Below are positions 31,748 through 38,321 of a DNA stretch of 38,321 bases, piece by piece (within the stretch, counting starts at the first letter, position 1; each line of letters starts with the position of its first letter). The notes below the pieces were generated by a model that saw only the letters and a program-made list of their open reading frames with translations, was not told where the DNA came from and searched no databases. The stretch covers positions 1 through 38,321 of the forward strand of contig JAJZDN010000038.1 in assembly GCA_021805985.1 (NCBI GenBank), in the 5' to 3' direction. The stretch comes from Planctomycetota bacterium (lineage in GTDB: Bacteria > Planctomycetota > Phycisphaerae > WQYP01). The translations under genes were made by a program, and so were the position numbers.

Positions 31748-34700
31748 TTACGGCAGGCTGGCGGTACCGGTGGGTTGAATCAGCGTTACGCCGCCTCGGG
31801 CTTTGGAAAGATTCCAGATAATATGCCGCGCTTGGCCATGCAGGCTGCCGCTGACATCGGAGAACATCGCATTTTGGCCATTAAGGCCGTAGGCTTGTGC
31901 AATTTCATCGGCGGCATCAAATTTTAGCATACCGGCATCCAGATTCATTCCGTTAACCTCCAGGGCGGCATTGTTGGCGGTGACGCTCTGCAGCCGTGTC
32001 GGCCCGCCCATGCCCAGATCCACGCCGTTTTTCACCGGCGAGGGGGTGTGATTTAAATTCGCCAGCACTTCATCCGCATCCAGCAGCACCATGCCGGAAT
32101 TCGGATTTTTCGGGGTGTTGCCTGCGGCAGTCGTTGGAACAGGTAGCGGTTTGGTGGGCCGGAACCGCAGGTGAACTTTTCCCCGCAGCGTTACCACGCC
32201 GGTTTTCCCGTGATAAGCCAGCGAGCGCGCCCATGAAAAGGCGCTTTGCCCACGTTGTTGCGCCGTATTGGCGGTCGTGGCGGGGCGGTAGTCCAAGAGG
32301 ACCATTTCCCCCGCGGTGGGTATTTTCAGCAGACTTTCAATGGCGTTATAGGCTAATTTTCGGCAATTCAGCCGCATGGCTGTCAGCAGCACCCCGGTTT
32401 TGCTGTAGCTGGAATCTCGGGCCACTACCATGTTGCCGCCCGCCGGTGCGGAAGCGACCAGTTGCGCCAGTTTCATGGCATTGCGATTTCTCATGCGGTG
32501 CGCGAAGTGTATGAGCATGGCGGGGGCGGTCAGACTGCTATGCTGATCGGCTTGGCCCACCAAAGCCGCTACGACGTGACCCGCCAGATTGGCCTGCCGT
32601 GTTTTGGCGGAATATTGCATCTGATGTTGCCACGTAACATCCACGCGCGGCTTGGCGGCTTGGCGAGATTCGGGAAGACTCAATTCGCCGGCACCCGGAA
32701 CGGTTACCTGCTGGAGTGCCCGCTGTAATTTTATCGTCCGGCCTTTAAGCCAATCGGCTCCCTGATAAATGGCCGAGGGAATTTTCCCCGAGTTATCTGA
32801 TTGCAGCGTGACCGTGCCCTGGGTGCGATCTCCGGATAATTCATACGCGGTGGCCCTGATTGGCCGTCCAATATTATAGATATGAACAATCGTATTATTC
32901 CATATCCTGAATCGGCCTATCGTTAATTGACTCCCCGGATTGCCCGTCAGGGAGGTTGCCGCCGGGGTGCGGGAACTGGTACGGCGGATCAGATGCGCGT
33001 GAAGCATGCCGGCGCTGACGGTGAATTTCTCCGGTATCCCCGCAGCCTTGGCGGCTTTTTGGTAGAACGTCAAGGCGATGCGGCCGTGGGCCTTTAACTC
33101 ATCAGGCACGGGGTTGCCATGGTCTTTAGGCCGCCGGGTCAACATAATCAGATGCGAACACTGCATACTATTGGTATCCGCCACCGGTAAACCTGGATTG
33201 GCCGAGGCAATGGTTACATCGCCATCAGCAACAAATTGACGCAAAGCGCTGCCGCTGTGCTTGCCGGAGGTTTGAACGAAGCTGGCGGCCAATGTTTCGG
33301 CGTGCAGGGAAGTTTGGCCATTGGCTAACTTCGCGGCACCGGTAAGTGTTATATCTTTTACCGCCAGTTTCCCCTGGCCGATCGCGGGAGCCGTGGCAGC
33401 CGCGGTAGGCGTTTTCGAACCGGGCGCAAGATGCACGGTCAATGTTTTCAGCCATGATCCGCGCCACGGATTTTTCCCTGCGGCCGCACCGGTCATCGCA
33501 AAAGATCCCGGCCCGATAAGCCTGGCATGGTGCGTCAAATTGCTGTAAACAAGTGTTTCACAGGTAATGGATCCCATGGACGTATCGGCGAGGCGTACCG
33601 GTTGTTTGGCCGCGGCCAGCATCGTGACGTTCTGCCGGGCTGAATCGTAGGTGACTTTCGGTGCGTAGCCCGTGCGGGTAAGGCCATCACGCATGACCAC
33701 AGGCTTGCCCGGTGTGCCCGTAGCTTGAAGAAATACATCTCGGCTTCCTGCCAACGTCACTGGGGAATGGCGCGTCGGGCGTAACACCAGTGGGCCGGTC
33801 CAGTGGATCACCAAGGGGGGATTACTGGCTTTATTTGTGGCCGCCGGTTGCGTTTGAGCGGCGGTTGCTACCGGGGCCGGGCCTGCGTCGGTCGGCGGGG
33901 GGGCGGCTGAGGCATTAGCATCGGCGGCCTCAGAGGTTTTCGCCGCCGTCTGAAAATAGAGCCGCAACGTATTGGCCAGCATGGTTTGTTTGCCCAGTGC
34001 CACATGAACGTGGCGGCCAAAACTCAGGGCGTACGTGGTCAGCACCGGGGTGACCACTTTGGCGGGAGTGCCAACCTTTGCACCAGGTGCGATTGCCGGC
34101 GTCGGTTTCGTTGCGGGGGCCGTTTGCGAACTTTTTGCCGGAGAGGTTGTTGCGGAATGATTAAATAACCCGCTGATAACCAGCGTGCGGCCATGGGTAA
34201 TTTGTAAATCTTCCAGAGTTTTGTTGGCGGTATTGATTTCCACGGTCAGATCTGAACCGTCAAATCTCAATTGATCGCCACGGACCGCTACCGTGCCCCG
34301 GCTGGTCAACAGGCCCTGCTGGTAATCAAAATGCAAAGGCTTGCCCAGCGTCATTTGAATTTGCCCGGGTTGCCGTACGATCACGCCGCGCTTAAACGAA
34401 TTCAGCGGGCCGGCGGTAATGGTGACATGCCCGGTCAATGTCCCTTTGCGCAAATAGGGATTGCCAAAACTATCAAACTGCCCCGCCCCGGCCGCGCCTC
34501 CTCCGGTAGCACCAATCAACACATCCCCTGTCTGGGAGTCCACTAAAATGGATTGTCCCTTGGAGGTGTAAAACTGTAACTCCGGTTTAATGAGCTGATA
34601 TTCTCCGCCGCCGACTGGCTTAGCGAGCTTGGCCCGCATGACATATTGCAGCACACCCTGCGCATCGCGATTGTCAATGGAAATATGGGTGGCACCCTTG

Positions 34701-34864
34701 CCGTGCGCAATGGCCAGGGGTTTGATTTTCTGCCCTGTGCCACTGCCGCTGGATGAAAAGAAACTTCCCTTCAGAGCCAGAAATAGTGCCAGCGCCAGCA
34801 CCAGGCCGCCAACGTAAATAAACAATTTTCGCGTTACTGGACTCAAAGAGAAAAAACTCCGCAT
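31748..34864 (-). CDS. Giant LptC/OstA-like envelope protein downstream of kdsDC
   Basis: A 1038-residue protein with one N-terminal membrane helix (LFIYVGGLVLALALFLALKG, residues about 14-33) and a very long extracytoplasmic part rich in short beta-strands. The first part (HISIDNRDAQGVLQYVMRAKLA, YQLIKPELQFYTSKGQ) resembles LptC; repeated strand texts such as RKGTLTGHVTITA, LLTSRGTVAVRGDQLRFDGS and VTLRGKVHLRF resemble the LptA/OstA beta-jellyroll. Ala/Pro/Thr-rich linkers occur near residues 250-275 and 310-345. In Escherichia coli kdsD-kdsC-lptC-lptA are adjacent in this order, and this gene takes the lptC place, but it is about five times longer. ATG at 34864 is preferred; the frame extends to a GTG at 34907-34909. 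The function, bridging lipopolysaccharide to the outer membrane, is inference. Confidence 0.7.
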   Translation of the reverse strand: MRSFFSLSPVTRKLFIYVGGLVLALALFLALKGSFFSSSGSGTGQKIKPLAIAHGKGATHISIDNRDAQGVLQYVMRAKLAKPVGGGEYQLIKPELQFYTSKGQSILVDSQTGDVLIGATGGGAAGAGQFDSFGNPYLRKGTLTGHVTITAGPLNSFKRGVIVRQPGQIQMTLGKPLHFDYQQGLLTSRGTVAVRGDQLRFDGSDLTVEINTANKTLEDLQITHGRTLVISGLFNHSATTSPAKSSQTAPATKPTPAIAPGAKVGTPAKVVTPVLTTYALSFGRHVHVALGKQTMLANTLRLYFQTAAKTSEAADANASAAPPPTDAGPAPVATAAQTQPAATNKASNPPLVIHWTGPLVLRPTRHSPVTLAGSRDVFLQATGTPGKPVVMRDGLTRTGYAPKVTYDSARQNVTMLAAAKQPVRLADTSMGSITCETLVYSNLTHHARLIGPGSFAMTGAAAGKNPWRGSWLKTLTVHLAPGSKTPTAAATAPAIGQGKLAVKDITLTGAAKLANGQTSLHAETLAASFVQTSGKHSGSALRQFVADGDVTIASANPGLPVADTNSMQCSHLIMLTRRPKDHGNPVPDELKAHGRIALTFYQKAAKAAGIPEKFTVSAGMLHAHLIRRTSSRTPAATSLTGNPGSQLTIGRFRIWNNTIVHIYNIGRPIRATAYELSGDRTQGTVTLQSDNSGKIPSAIYQGADWLKGRTIKLQRALQQVTVPGAGELSLPESRQAAKPRVDVTWQHQMQYSAKTRQANLAGHVVAALVGQADQHSSLTAPAMLIHFAHRMRNRNAMKLAQLVASAPAGGNMVVARDSSYSKTGVLLTAMRLNCRKLAYNAIESLLKIPTAGEMVLLDYRPATTANTAQQRGQSAFSWARSLAYHGKTGVVTLRGKVHLRFRPTKPLPVPTTAAGNTPKNPNSGMVLLDADEVLANLNHTPSPVKNGVDLGMGGPTRLQSVTANNAALEVNGMNLDAGMLKFDAADEIAQAYGLNGQNAMFSDVSGSLHGQARHIIWNLSKARGGVTLIQPTGTASLP

Positions 34865-34991
34865 ACACGGGTATCGGGACTTTCGCCGTCCACGGCCAGC
34901 GACAAACACCTGAAAAACATTGCCGCCGTTCTTCAGCCTCAGCCATCCGGCCTCAACTTTCAGCCAACTTCGGCATCTGCATTATTAAAGT

Positions 34992-35528
34992 TTACTGGTA
35001 CCGCGCCAGTACCTGATCCCATAAATTCATTCCCCGGCACATCCATTCCACTGCATCACGCACGGCTCCGTAGCCCCCGGGAAACTTCGTCACGTACCGC
35101 GCCGCAGCCCGTACTTCTTCGACTGCATCCGCCACGGCGATGGGGCAACCGCATTTGCGCATGACCGGCAAATCGGGCAGATCATCGCCAATATATGCGC
35201 ACTGCGCATCGGTGTAACCAAGTTGCTGCAGCAGGTCATTATAAATATCAAGTTTATTGCTGACATTCTGATACACGTACTGGATGCCCAGTTCTTCCGC
35301 CCGATGCTGTACGACCATGCTTTCCTTGCCGGTAATTAACGCCACGTGCCGATTGAGTTTTCGCCAGCAGACAATGCCGGTGCCGTCACGCACGTGGAAA
35401 CGTTTAATCTGCTGGCCGCTGTCATCCCGGATGATCCCGCCGTCGGTTAATACACCATCCACATCCATAATTAAGAGCTGAACTTCCGGCGTAAAGCCGC
35501 GCGGTGCTGATTTTTCCAAATCGTTCAT
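34992..35528 (-). CDS. kdsC: 3-deoxy-D-manno-octulosonate 8-phosphate phosphatase
   Basis: A 178-residue HAD-superfamily phosphatase of the KdsC type, removing phosphate from KDO 8-phosphate in lipopolysaccharide inner-core synthesis. It has the HAD nucleophile motif LLIMDVDGVLTDGGI, RFHVRDGTGIVCW, LITGKESMVVQHRAEELGI, the Lys in VSNKLDIYNDLL and the metal motif YIGDDLPDLPVM. The short C-terminal PGGYGAVRDAVEWM is also typical of the family, which acts as a tetramer without a separate cap domain. An AGGAG lies ten bases upstream. kdsD precedes it by 57 bases, so the two act in succession around KdsA, which is not in the window. Confidence 0.93.
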   Translation of the reverse strand: MNDLEKSAPRGFTPEVQLLIMDVDGVLTDGGIIRDDSGQQIKRFHVRDGTGIVCWRKLNRHVALITGKESMVVQHRAEELGIQYVYQNVSNKLDIYNDLLQQLGYTDAQCAYIGDDLPDLPVMRKCGCPIAVADAVEEVRAAARYVTKFPGGYGAVRDAVEWMCRGMNLWDQVLARYQ

Positions 35529-35585
35529 TTCTGTTTCACTCCTGATTCAAATACGGTCACAATCACGGTCGGCACGGCCGGGCGA

Positions 35586-36620
35586 CTATTCCACAATTCG
35601 CAGGCTTACGACATCCTGCACATCAATTAAACCCACGGGTTGGTTCCGCGAATCAACCACCGGCAATTCATCAATTCGATCTTTGTTCATCAAGGCCAGA
35701 GCTTCGCTGGCCAGCGCTTCGGCATTCACATGTTTGGGATTGGCGGTCATGACTTGTGCCATGGGCATATCCAGTACATTGGCTGATTGCCGCAGTTTTC
35801 GCCGCAGATCGCCATCGGTAAATATGCCCGCCAGTAACCCTTGGGCGTTGATCACCATCATGGCACCAGCCCGTCGCCCCGGCAATTCTTCCATTTCCAT
35901 GGCCTGCCTTAACGTCATGGTATCGCGCACTAACGCCAGATTTTCACCAATCTTAAAGCTCATGACTTCCCGCACACGCAACAACTTGCGTCCCAGCGAA
36001 CCCGCCGGGTGAAAAGCCGCAAAATCTTCGGCGGAAAAATTCCGCTTGCTCATGACGCCTAATACCAGCGCATCGCCCACGGCGTTCATACAGATAACGC
36101 TGGTTGTCGGAGCCAGCCGCAACGGACACGCCTCTTCAATGGCCCCCAAGGCAATGCAAATATCTGATAGCCTGCCCAGCGTGCTGTCACTTCGGCTGGT
36201 AATGGCAATGGTCGGAACACTTACGCGCTTCAGGTAATCCATCAATCGCGTAAGTTCATCGGTTTCTCCCCCATAGGACAAAAGCAACGCCACATCCGTT
36301 GCCCGCACGCGCCCCAAATCACCATGCAAGGCTTCCACCGGGTGCAAAAAATGCGATGGCGTGCCCGTGCTGGCGAAACTGGCACTGATACGCTGCCCAG
36401 CCAACCCGGATTTGCCAACGCCGCTGACCACGACCGTGCCAGGCGAACTTGTCCCGGTGCAGCGGTAAATCAATTCGATGGCCTCGGGCATGGCCCGGTC
36501 CAGCCGATCCGCTACCTGCAAAAGTGTATGGCCTTCCGAACGCACGACATGCTGGGCGTCGCTAAGAAGCTGCTGCGGGGAGCTTGAATGTACCGGCTCG
36601 TCGGCCGAAGGCGTTTGCAT
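35586..36620 (-). CDS. kdsD: D-arabinose 5-phosphate isomerase, KpsF/GutQ family
   Basis: A 344-residue sugar isomerase turning ribulose 5-phosphate into arabinose 5-phosphate, the precursor of KDO. The SIS domain shows VVVSGVGKSGLAGQRISASF, the His-containing HPVEALHGDLGRV and LLLSYGGETDELTRL. Two CBS domains follow (EVMSFKIGENLALV to GIFTDGDLRRKLRQ, and AQVMTANPKHVN to VGLIDVQDVVSL), as in Escherichia coli KdsD. Upstream are 125 bases up to tRNA-Glu, with no obvious ribosome binding site. The integrase frame of the adjoining mobile element overlaps its first 109 bases in antisense. It is the first gene of the kdsD-kdsC-LptC-like operon. Confidence 0.94.
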   Translation of the reverse strand: MQTPSADEPVHSSSPQQLLSDAQHVVRSEGHTLLQVADRLDRAMPEAIELIYRCTGTSSPGTVVVSGVGKSGLAGQRISASFASTGTPSHFLHPVEALHGDLGRVRATDVALLLSYGGETDELTRLMDYLKRVSVPTIAITSRSDSTLGRLSDICIALGAIEEACPLRLAPTTSVICMNAVGDALVLGVMSKRNFSAEDFAAFHPAGSLGRKLLRVREVMSFKIGENLALVRDTMTLRQAMEMEELPGRRAGAMMVINAQGLLAGIFTDGDLRRKLRQSANVLDMPMAQVMTANPKHVNAEALASEALALMNKDRIDELPVVDSRNQPVGLIDVQDVVSLRIVE

Positions 36621-38101
36621 AACGTTTTACGATATACGATTCCCCGCATCGCTGCCAGCGCGTGGCACACCCGTGGCACACCCCGGAACCTGATAAGCGG
36701 TTTGACTTCAAGCCGCCGGTAACCTAAATTCATAGTAGAAAATTCGCCCCCATCGTCTAGAGGCCTAGGACGGCAGATTCTCAGTCTGCATACACCGGTT
36801 CGAATCCGGTTGGGGGTAGTCGGGGGGAGGGGCAGGTTGATGCCCCCTTGTGCTTCGTCGCGCGTAGACCCGCTATTTTCAAGGCCTTTCCTGGCATCAT
36901 TCACTTCATTGCGCTTTGATGCCTGCACTTGCCGCTGCGCGTTTTGCTGCACTTCGTGCTGCGGATTTTGCTGCGCCTGTTCACCCGCCCTAATTGCCCT
37001 GGCGAAATGGGCGTCAGTGACTTGCAGATAATGCTCCGTCGCCACGGCTTTGGAATTTCCAATCCATGCGCAGACAACGTGTAGGGGATAGCTTTCGGCC
37101 AACTCTGTCTGTCGACTGGCCCGCATATTGTGGAACGGCTTGGGCCACATCTGAAGTCCGGCGCGGCGGACAATCCGAGTCATGTGCGTTCGCAGATTGC
37201 ACGCGCTGCCGCCATGGTATCGCGTAATAACACGGCTTTCGCCGGATTGGGTTTGTTCGAATACATCCAACAGCGGCCGGCGCAACTCGGGAAACAAGGG
37301 GATGAAGCGACAATCCTTGCCCGGGATATGCGCTGTCTTGGGTGATGGTATGCGAATGCGAGAGTGTTCAAAGTCCACATCGCCCCAAGTTAACGCCAAG
37401 GCTTCGGAAGGCACGCGAATGCCTCCATAACGCGACAAGGCGATCAATAGCCGCCATTCGGCATCCGGTGCCGCATCAATCAGCTTGTCGGCTGTTTCCC
37501 GCGTAATAAAGCGTTGACGTGCCTTGTCGGCCCGTACGGTAACGGACAAATCAGCAAATGGATTTGATCCCTGATACAGACCACGCTTAATGCCCCAACG
37601 GAACAATTCACGGCAGCGACCAAGGTGTCGGCGATACGTCGCTTCAGCCAGGCCTTGCTCGATCATGAAGTTCCGAAATGCCGTGGCATCGGCAGCCGTA
37701 ATCGCGCCAACGTCCCGCTGTTTGTCAAAGTATGTGACCAGCCATCTCCTTAACTGCTCAAAATTCAGCCGGGTATGTGGCTTCACATCCTGTTTGGCAG
37801 CGATAAAGTTATCGATAAACGCGCCGAGGGTGAGAATGGAGGCCGCCTCGCGCGGTTCCACCAGCCCTACGGCAGCCAGGCGTCCATGCAAGGTGTCATC
37901 GATCCCGGCGATCCAAGCCAACATTTCGGGGTCAGGCGTTCCGTTCACGGATTTGGCCGCAATCAGCTTTTCAATTCGAAGCCAGGTTGATTCCGCCGTG
38001 CGTTTGTCCAAGCGTCCAATCCGAATGCTTCGCCGCCGGCTGTTGGTACCGATAGAAAAATCGATCCGCCACGTTCCACCATTTTTGAAAAGACTTGCCA
38101 T
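36512..38101 (-). CDS. Tyrosine site-specific integrase, frame running through tRNA-Glu
   Basis: A 529-residue tyrosine recombinase in the form common to planctomycetes. The N-terminal arm and core-binding domain (FIDNFIAAKQDVKPHTRLNF, HLGRCRELFRWGIKRGL) lead to the catalytic domain: Arg229 in RYGGIRVPSEAL, His324 and Arg327 in HNMRASRQTEL, and Tyr358 in ATEHYLQVTDAHF. From residue about 429 the frame is antisense of tRNA-Glu (PNRIRTGVCRLRICRPRPLD), and then it runs 76 codons into chromosomal DNA and over the kdsD start. Those last residues are host-derived and would change on excision. The start at 38101 has GGAG eight bases upstream; the frame is open to 38179. It lies directly after an excisionase-like gene. 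Confidence 0.9.
   Translation of the reverse strand: MASLFKNGGTWRIDFSIGTNSRRRSIRIGRLDKRTAESTWLRIEKLIAAKSVNGTPDPEMLAWIAGIDDTLHGRLAAVGLVEPREAASILTLGAFIDNFIAAKQDVKPHTRLNFEQLRRWLVTYFDKQRDVGAITAADATAFRNFMIEQGLAEATYRRHLGRCRELFRWGIKRGLYQGSNPFADLSVTVRADKARQRFITRETADKLIDAAPDAEWRLLIALSRYGGIRVPSEALALTWGDVDFEHSRIRIPSPKTAHIPGKDCRFIPLFPELRRPLLDVFEQTQSGESRVITRYHGGSACNLRTHMTRIVRRAGLQMWPKPFHNMRASRQTELAESYPLHVVCAWIGNSKAVATEHYLQVTDAHFARAIRAGEQAQQNPQHEVQQNAQRQVQASKRNEVNDARKGLENSGSTRDEAQGGINLPLPPTTPNRIRTGVCRLRICRPRPLDDGGEFSTMNLGYRRLEVKPLIRFRGVPRVCHALAAMRGIVYRKTLCKRLRPTSRYIQAPRSSFLATPSMSCVRKAIHFCR
36661..36682. repeat. Perfect 11-bp tandem duplication upstream of tRNA-Glu
   Basis: CGTGGCACACC occurs twice in direct succession, 64 bases before the tRNA and just upstream of its promoter. 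It lies within the extended integrase frame and the leader of kdsD. No function is evident. Confidence 0.5.
36702..36730 (+). promoter_or_regulatory. Promoter of tRNA-Glu
   Basis: TTGACT (36702-36707) and TAAATT (36725-36730) are 17 bases apart, close to the sigma-70 consensus, and the -10 box ends 15 bases before the tRNA. The promoter is on the chromosomal side of the integration site, so the tRNA keeps its own promoter. Confidence 0.6.
36746..36818 (+). tRNA. tRNA-Glu (anticodon CTC)
   Basis: Cloverleaf: acceptor GCCCCCA/TGGGGGT with a terminal G-U pair, D-arm TCGTCTAGAGGCCTAGGACG, anticodon stem GCAGA/TCTGC with loop TTCTCAG giving CTC, and T-arm ACCGG-TTCGAAT-CCGGT. The discriminator is A and CCA is not encoded. 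The adjoining integrase ends against its 3' side, making it the attachment site of the element to the right. Confidence 0.95.
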
Positions 38102-38185
38102 GATGGTTACTCCACTTCTATTACAAATATCAAGGATACCCATTTTTAGTTTAATAACCAGATTACGTCTTGGCGACAAGAGAAA

Positions 38186-38321
38186 TCAATTCCGATGATT
38201 GGCTAACTCGCGGAGGTTTTCGATAAACGCCTCCAAGTCCACTTCGGCAATGCGTGTGCTACGCAATCCGATATGCACCGCTTGCAGTTGCCCCTGGGAT
38301 ATCAGTTGCCACGTCTTACGT
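38186..38321 (-). CDS. Excisionase-like helix-turn-helix protein, C-terminal part
   Basis: The last 45 codons of a - strand gene cut by the window end. The text KTWQLISQGQLQAVHIGLRS, then RIAEVDLEAFIENLRELAN, fits the second half of the MerR-like excisionase helix-turn-helix (wing with hydrophobic-x-Ile-Gly, then Val-x-x-x-x-Leu-x-x-Phe-Ile). Such small proteins, next to an integrase, act as directionality factors in excision. Its TGA (38186-38188) precedes the integrase start at 38101 by 84 bases, so the pair is probably co-transcribed. Confidence 0.7.
   Translation of the reverse strand, partial: RKTWQLISQGQLQAVHIGLRSTRIAEVDLEAFIENLRELANHRN

Noticed and set aside
31457-31927. Long + strand frame across the MITE-like element
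   Set aside because: It runs through the right inverted repeat and into the antisense of the LptC-like gene, has no ribosome binding site and resembles no transposase.

Overview
The window looks like a chromosomal segment of a Gram-negative planctomycete, most likely class Phycisphaerae. This is inferred from the mix of genes: a PEP-CTERM exported protein, single-gene prepilin-like proteins with an H-X9-DG type C-terminal motif, an LL-diaminopimelate aminotransferase, KDO/Lpt-type outer-membrane genes, and a tyrosine integrase of the kind common in planctomycete genomes. No 16S rRNA is present, so the assignment rests on gene content alone.

Left part, mostly + strand. 1-1.7 kb holds the first codons of a leftward gene, a decayed prepilin fragment and a PEP-CTERM protein closed by a strong terminator. 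1.9-6.9 kb is a carbohydrate locus (LacI regulator, GH144-like lipoprotein, GH3 beta-glucosidase) whose best-fitting substrate is beta-1,2-glucan. 7.1-8.0 kb is an intact prepilin-like gene. 8.1-12.6 kb is a run of tightly spaced housekeeping genes: DUF192 protein, membrane-anchored unknown, rsmA, class-IV PLP enzyme and a Nif3-like protein.

Centre, mostly - strand. 12.6-14.9 kb has a soluble FHA-GAF histidine kinase behind a ferritin-like protein, then xseB on the + strand. 15.4-17.5 kb is a nitrogen module (amt then a PII gene) with a sigma-54 promoter, an intercistronic hairpin and a PII protein lacking the uridylylation tyrosine. 17.9-21.8 kb reads dapL, GT87-like membrane protein, folK, panC as one leftward operon.

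Right part. lgt (with a repeat-containing insertion), tRNA-Val(GAC) with the relic of an integrase on its 3' side, a 2-hydroxyacid dehydrogenase, a Tat-exported GH116-like enzyme, pyrF, murD and a small zinc-ribbon membrane protein whose stop codon lies in the end of a ~370-bp non-coding inverted-repeat element. On the - strand follows kdsD-kdsC-giant LptC-like gene, the order of the enterobacterial KDO/LPS-export operon. The window ends in an integrated element: tRNA-Glu(CTC), a tyrosine integrase whose frame runs through the tRNA into the chromosome, and the end of an excisionase-like gene.

The most unusual signal is non-coding. Four intergenic sites (17.7, 21.9, 23.4 and 28.2 kb) carry the same modular element built from 7-base periodic words: a GGAGTTA-type block, a conserved mini-hairpin AAGCG-CTN-CGCTY, then ATGAATA/GCTAGAT-type and usually TTCCAGG-type blocks. 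Module order is kept, while word number and exact word vary.
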